Below, piece by piece: positions 6,726 to 8,815 of a stretch of DNA of 8,815 nucleotides. Every line of letters starts with the position of its first letter. Within the stretch, counting starts at the first letter, position 1. The notes beneath the pieces are model-generated. The model searched no databases, was not told where the DNA came from, and saw only the letters and a list, made by a program, of their open reading frames with translations. The stretch comes from Pontimonas sp. (lineage in GTDB: Bacteria > Actinomycetota > Actinomycetes > Actinomycetales > Microbacteriaceae), in assembly GCA_021741925.1 (NCBI GenBank), contig JAIOWW010000045.1, forward strand, positions 1-8,815, given 5' to 3'. The position numbers and the translations under genes are program-made.

Positions 6726-6731
6726 TGCGAG

Positions 6732-7367
6732 GTGCCTTCTAGCTCGACGCTCGCGTCGTTTCTTGTGCTCGCCCTCGTGGTAATTGTGGTTCCCGGGCCC
6801 AGCGTTGTCTTTGTGATTGGTCGAGCGATGATTCTCGGGACCAAGGGCGCCATCCAGAGTGTGTTAGGAAATGCGGCCGGGGTAGGAGTTCAAATCGTCG
6901 CGGTGTCTTTGGGAGTAGGTGTGCTAATCGCATCGTCTCCGGTGATCTTCGGCATCGTCAAGGTTGTCGGGTCACTCTTCCTCGTGTATCTCGGTGTGGA
7001 GGGGATTCGCCACCGAAAGGACCTACGCCTCGAGCTCGACAGTCAGGTGGTCACTAGCACACGGAAAACCCTGATGGATAGTGCCATTGTGGGGATTACT
7101 AACGCAAAGACGCTGGTCTTCTTTATCGCAACACTTCCGCTTTTTGTAGAAGAGGGAGGGCTCTCGCCAGCTGTTCAAATGTTGATATTGGGCGCTCTGT
7201 TCTTTGTCATCGGTATTGCCAGTGACATGGTGTGGGCGGTGGCGGCGGGTGTTGCTCGTCAAAGGCTTGTGGACTCTCCCCGAGGTCTCGAGTGGGTTCG
7301 CTTCGGCGGGGGAGTGGCGCTCGCTCTGCTGGGCCTCTACCTCGGGTACTACTCCCTAACGTCCTAA
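6732..7367 (+). CDS. LysE/RhtB family amino-acid exporter
   Basis: With the start at GTG 6732 this is a 211-residue membrane protein, the usual size for LysE/RhtB exporters, which release amino acids or related small metabolites across the cytoplasmic membrane. The family signatures are present: the first membrane segment ends in VVPGPSVVFVIGRAM (19-33) with the PGP motif at 21-23, the Gly-rich GTKGAIQSVLGNAAGVG (36-52) follows, and GITNAKTLVFFIATLPLF (121-138) corresponds to the NPK-x-x-FF segment. About six hydrophobic segments are visible, with a charged cytoplasmic loop at 92-114. An in-frame GTG at 6693 would start within the amtB terminator and add 13 unlikely residues, so I reject it. 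The substrate cannot be told from sequence. The stop lies only 2 nt from the stop of the convergent glycosyltransferase gene, with no terminator between them. Confidence 0.88.
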   Translation: MPSSSTLASFLVLALVVIVVPGPSVVFVIGRAMILGTKGAIQSVLGNAAGVGVQIVAVSLGVGVLIASSPVIFGIVKVVGSLFLVYLGVEGIRHRKDLRLELDSQVVTSTRKTLMDSAIVGITNAKTLVFFIATLPLFVEEGGLSPAVQMLILGALFFVIGIASDMVWAVAAGVARQRLVDSPRGLEWVRFGGGVALALLGLYLGYYSLTS

Positions 7368-7369
7368 GG

Positions 7370-8137
7370 TCAGGTCAAACTTCGCGCGATGCGCTGAAGA
7401 GCGCTCCAGAAAAGGTTTTCCGGTGCCCGAGCTTGCAAGTACCGTGCGAGACGATTCCTGATTCCTGCTTGGGAATGCTGGAGTCTGACGAAGTAGTGTT
7501 CTCGCCCGGGAGAGTGTTCATCGAGATCGTAGACCTTCAACCCGTGTTTCCATAGGACAAAAGGCAAGCTGAACTGGTCACGGGTCTGAAATCTTGAATA
7601 GAGATCCCACCATTCCTCCATAGCACCCTGGAGGGATGGAGAGGAATGGCGCCGGAAAATAACCGATCCTTCCCACATACCGCCAGTGTCAGGAAAGCCA
7701 GCATCCTCGTAAAACTGGAGTTCTTCTGCCACCGCCTCCGGGTTGTCGACTTTCTTTCGCAAGAGACATGCTCGAGCTTCATCGCGCACGCTTGATCTCG
7801 CATAATGCCTGTACATTCCGATGTCCGCGCCAGATCGCTCGAATGCCTCGAAGAGGGGAAGAAGATCATTAATGGGTCGGACGTTGGCGTCCACATAAAC
7901 TGAGAGACCATCGGGTGCGAGCGACGTGTAGTGCAACATCTTGTGGTGGCGGTTATTCAGGCGCGGCGAGCCGAAATCCTGAGTCGGTGAGTATTTCTCG
8001 GACCAGCCCGAGTGAGATTGTCCGGCATCCGAAATGAGTGCTGTTTGAATATCTGGACTCTGCCTCAGGGGAGGCCATGGTTCTTCGAAGGCTCCGAAGA
8101 CCGAGGTGTAAAGACAAAATTTATTTGCAACCGTAAT
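7370..8137 (-). CDS. DUF616 / TOD1-MUCI70-like glycosyltransferase, apparent ATT start
   Basis: This protein matches the glycosyltransferase-like DUF616 family (TOD1/MUCI70), seen in bacterial surface polysaccharide loci. The first ATG in frame (7939) would cut off the first strands, yet the frame is open back to a TAG at 8149-8147 and encodes a proper family N-terminus, KFCLYTSVFGAFEEPW (6-21), PDIQTALISDA (28-38) and SPRLNNRHHKMLH (57-69). No ATG, GTG or TTG lies in that part. An ATT at 8137-8135 is the likely start, 6 nt after a TAGACT -10 box, giving 255 residues. Motifs: YVDANVRP (81-88, DxN in place of a DxD metal site), YRHYARSSVRDEARA (109-123), GFPDTGGMWEGSVIFRRH (147-164) and RDQFSLPFVLWKHGL (186-200). 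Donor and acceptor are unknown. It faces the fucosyltransferase-like gene across a shared promoter region. A frameshift or sequencing error upstream is the alternative to the ATT start. Confidence 0.82.
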   Translation of the reverse strand: MTVANKFCLYTSVFGAFEEPWPPLRQSPDIQTALISDAGQSHSGWSEKYSPTQDFGSPRLNNRHHKMLHYTSLAPDGLSVYVDANVRPINDLLPLFEAFERSGADIGMYRHYARSSVRDEARACLLRKKVDNPEAVAEELQFYEDAGFPDTGGMWEGSVIFRRHSSPSLQGAMEEWWDLYSRFQTRDQFSLPFVLWKHGLKVYDLDEHSPGREHYFVRLQHSQAGIRNRLARYLQARAPENLFWSALQRIARSLT

Positions 8138-8175
8138 GTGGCTAGTCTAGCTTGGGCAAGCTATTCTTGCGCAAT
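8138..8175. promoter_or_regulatory. Divergent promoter with palindromic operator between two glycosyltransferase genes
   Basis: Both genes show a -10 box 6 nt before the start codon: TAGACT on the minus strand (8149-8144, then ATT at 8137) and TATTCT on the plus strand (8162-8167, then ATG at 8174). Between and overlapping the two boxes is a perfect palindrome TAGCTTG-GG-CAAGCTA (8148-8163). The core CTTGGGCAAG (8151-8160) recurs 15 bp on as CTTGCGCAAT (8166-8175). CTAGTCTAG (8142-8150) is a further small dyad. A dimeric regulator sitting here would block both promoters at once. No ribosome site is seen for either gene. Confidence 0.45.
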
Positions 8176-8815
8176 GGCCACGGATCAAAAGAAGAGGGTG
8201 GTTCTCTTTAGACGTGGTGGCGCAATGTTCTCGAATTTATGGTCGGTGACCGGCTTCTTGAAGTGGGCTGAGTCTTCTGGCGTCGAGCCCCTCATCGACT
8301 TTCAGACAGAGAAGCCGATGAACTACTGGGAAGGTGCCGAGCCGAGAAATGGTTGGACAGATTATTTTGAGCAGACATCCCCTCTGAGCCTTGATGACGT
8401 TCTGAGTTCTGAGAACTATGAAGTTTTCACCTCGCGTCCCCGCGGATTCCCAACGGGCGACTACTCCCAGAGCCCGGGCTATAGGGAGCTATTTCTTTCC
8501 CGAATTCACCTCAACGATGTGATGGATGTATACGTCGATCAGTGGCTGGCGATGCTTCGTCAGTGCTCAAAGCCTCTTGGCGTGCATTTCAGGGGAACAG
8601 ACATGCGCGTTGCCAAATCACATTGGGCACCACCAACTAGTTATCAGATGCTCCGGACCATTGATTTTGCGCTCGACACGCGCGACTTTGACCATATCTT
8701 TGTCGCGACTGAGGATGAGCGCAATCTGTCATTCCTCCTGAAACGGTACGGCTCGATGGTGGTGACCTCGGATTCGTTTCGCACGGACAAACAGCACAAG
8801 ATGAGTCGGATTGCC
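8174..8815 (+). CDS. Fucosyltransferase-like (GT-B) glycosyltransferase, 3' end outside window
   Basis: An open frame of 214 codons runs from ATG 8174 to the window edge. The N-terminus RVVLFRRGGAMFSNLWSV (8-25) followed by a helix and EPLIDF (38-43) fits the first Rossmann strands of O-fucosyltransferase-like enzymes. The motif LGVHFRGTDMR (135-145, key residues His138, Arg140, Gly141, Asp143) matches the HxRGTD donor-site pattern of the alpha-1,6-/O-fucosyltransferase superfamily. DFDHIFVATEDERNLSFLLKRYG (171-193) and VVTSDSFRTD (196-205) match the second half of the GDP-sugar-binding domain. No signal peptide is present. The gene probably adds a sugar to a cell-surface glycan. The donor cannot be told, and fucose is only the family's usual sugar. 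Base composition is lower in GC than the left half of the window. It is likely leaderless, divergent from the DUF616 gene. Confidence 0.78.
   Translation, partial: MATDQKKRVVLFRRGGAMFSNLWSVTGFLKWAESSGVEPLIDFQTEKPMNYWEGAEPRNGWTDYFEQTSPLSLDDVLSSENYEVFTSRPRGFPTGDYSQSPGYRELFLSRIHLNDVMDVYVDQWLAMLRQCSKPLGVHFRGTDMRVAKSHWAPPTSYQMLRTIDFALDTRDFDHIFVATEDERNLSFLLKRYGSMVVTSDSFRTDKQHKMSRIA

Noticed and set aside
6693..6731. Longer LysE-family N-terminus from GTG 6693
   Set aside because: It would begin at the end of the amtB terminator, adds 13 residues not typical of the family, and lies upstream of the TATATT box that fits transcription from 6732.
7391..7404. GCGCT-GAAG-AGCGC hairpin as terminator for the LysE-family gene
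   Set aside because: Five base pairs, no T-run, and it lies inside the coding sequence of the opposing glycosyltransferase.

Overview
This window looks like a chromosomal segment of a high-to-mid GC Gram-positive actinobacterium, most likely Micrococcales/Microbacteriaceae-like. The reasons are the SseA sequence (close to mycobacterial SseA as I remember it), an actinobacterial DUF3000 protein, a ZapE next to a RibD-C-type reductase homologue (as in the mycobacterial Rv2670c/Rv2671 pair), common GTG starts, and several genes that appear to be transcribed without a leader. No database was searched, so family names come from motif recognition and memory.

Layout. (1) Bases 1-2746, minus strand: a tight five-gene unit read right to left. 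It holds sseA (3-mercaptopyruvate/thiosulfate sulfurtransferase), a SufE-type sulfur acceptor, a RibD-C/dihydrofolate-reductase-like protein, a DUF3000 protein and the first 17 codons of a probable ribonuclease D. Gaps are 9, -4, 27 and -4 nt, so translational coupling is likely. (2) Bases 2747-2845: a divergent control region with a perfect 15-bp palindrome nested inside a longer inverted repeat. (3) Bases 2846-5300, plus strand: zapE, then nhaA (Na+/H+ antiporter), which carries an unusual acidic Ca2+-loop-like tail. (4) Bases 5301-6691: amtB (ammonium channel) as a single gene closed by a textbook terminator. (5) Bases 6732-7367: a LysE/RhtB-family exporter, probably leaderless. (6) Bases 7370-8815: the edge of what looks like a glycan-building locus of lower GC. 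It has two divergent glycosyltransferase genes, a DUF616/TOD1-like enzyme on the minus strand and a fucosyltransferase-like enzyme on the plus strand that runs off the window. They share a short promoter region full of palindromes.

The left half is housekeeping: sulfur transfer, a possible reductase, RNA processing, cell-division ATPase, sodium and ammonium transport. The right end looks like accessory surface-carbohydrate DNA. The most interesting points are the apparent ATT start of the DUF616 glycosyltransferase, the identical 6-nt distance between the -10 box and the start codon at three genes, the repeated CTTGNNCAAG palindrome between the two glycosyltransferase promoters, and the DxDxDGxxD tail on NhaA. 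I see no CRISPR array, insertion sequence, phage gene, tRNA or rRNA.
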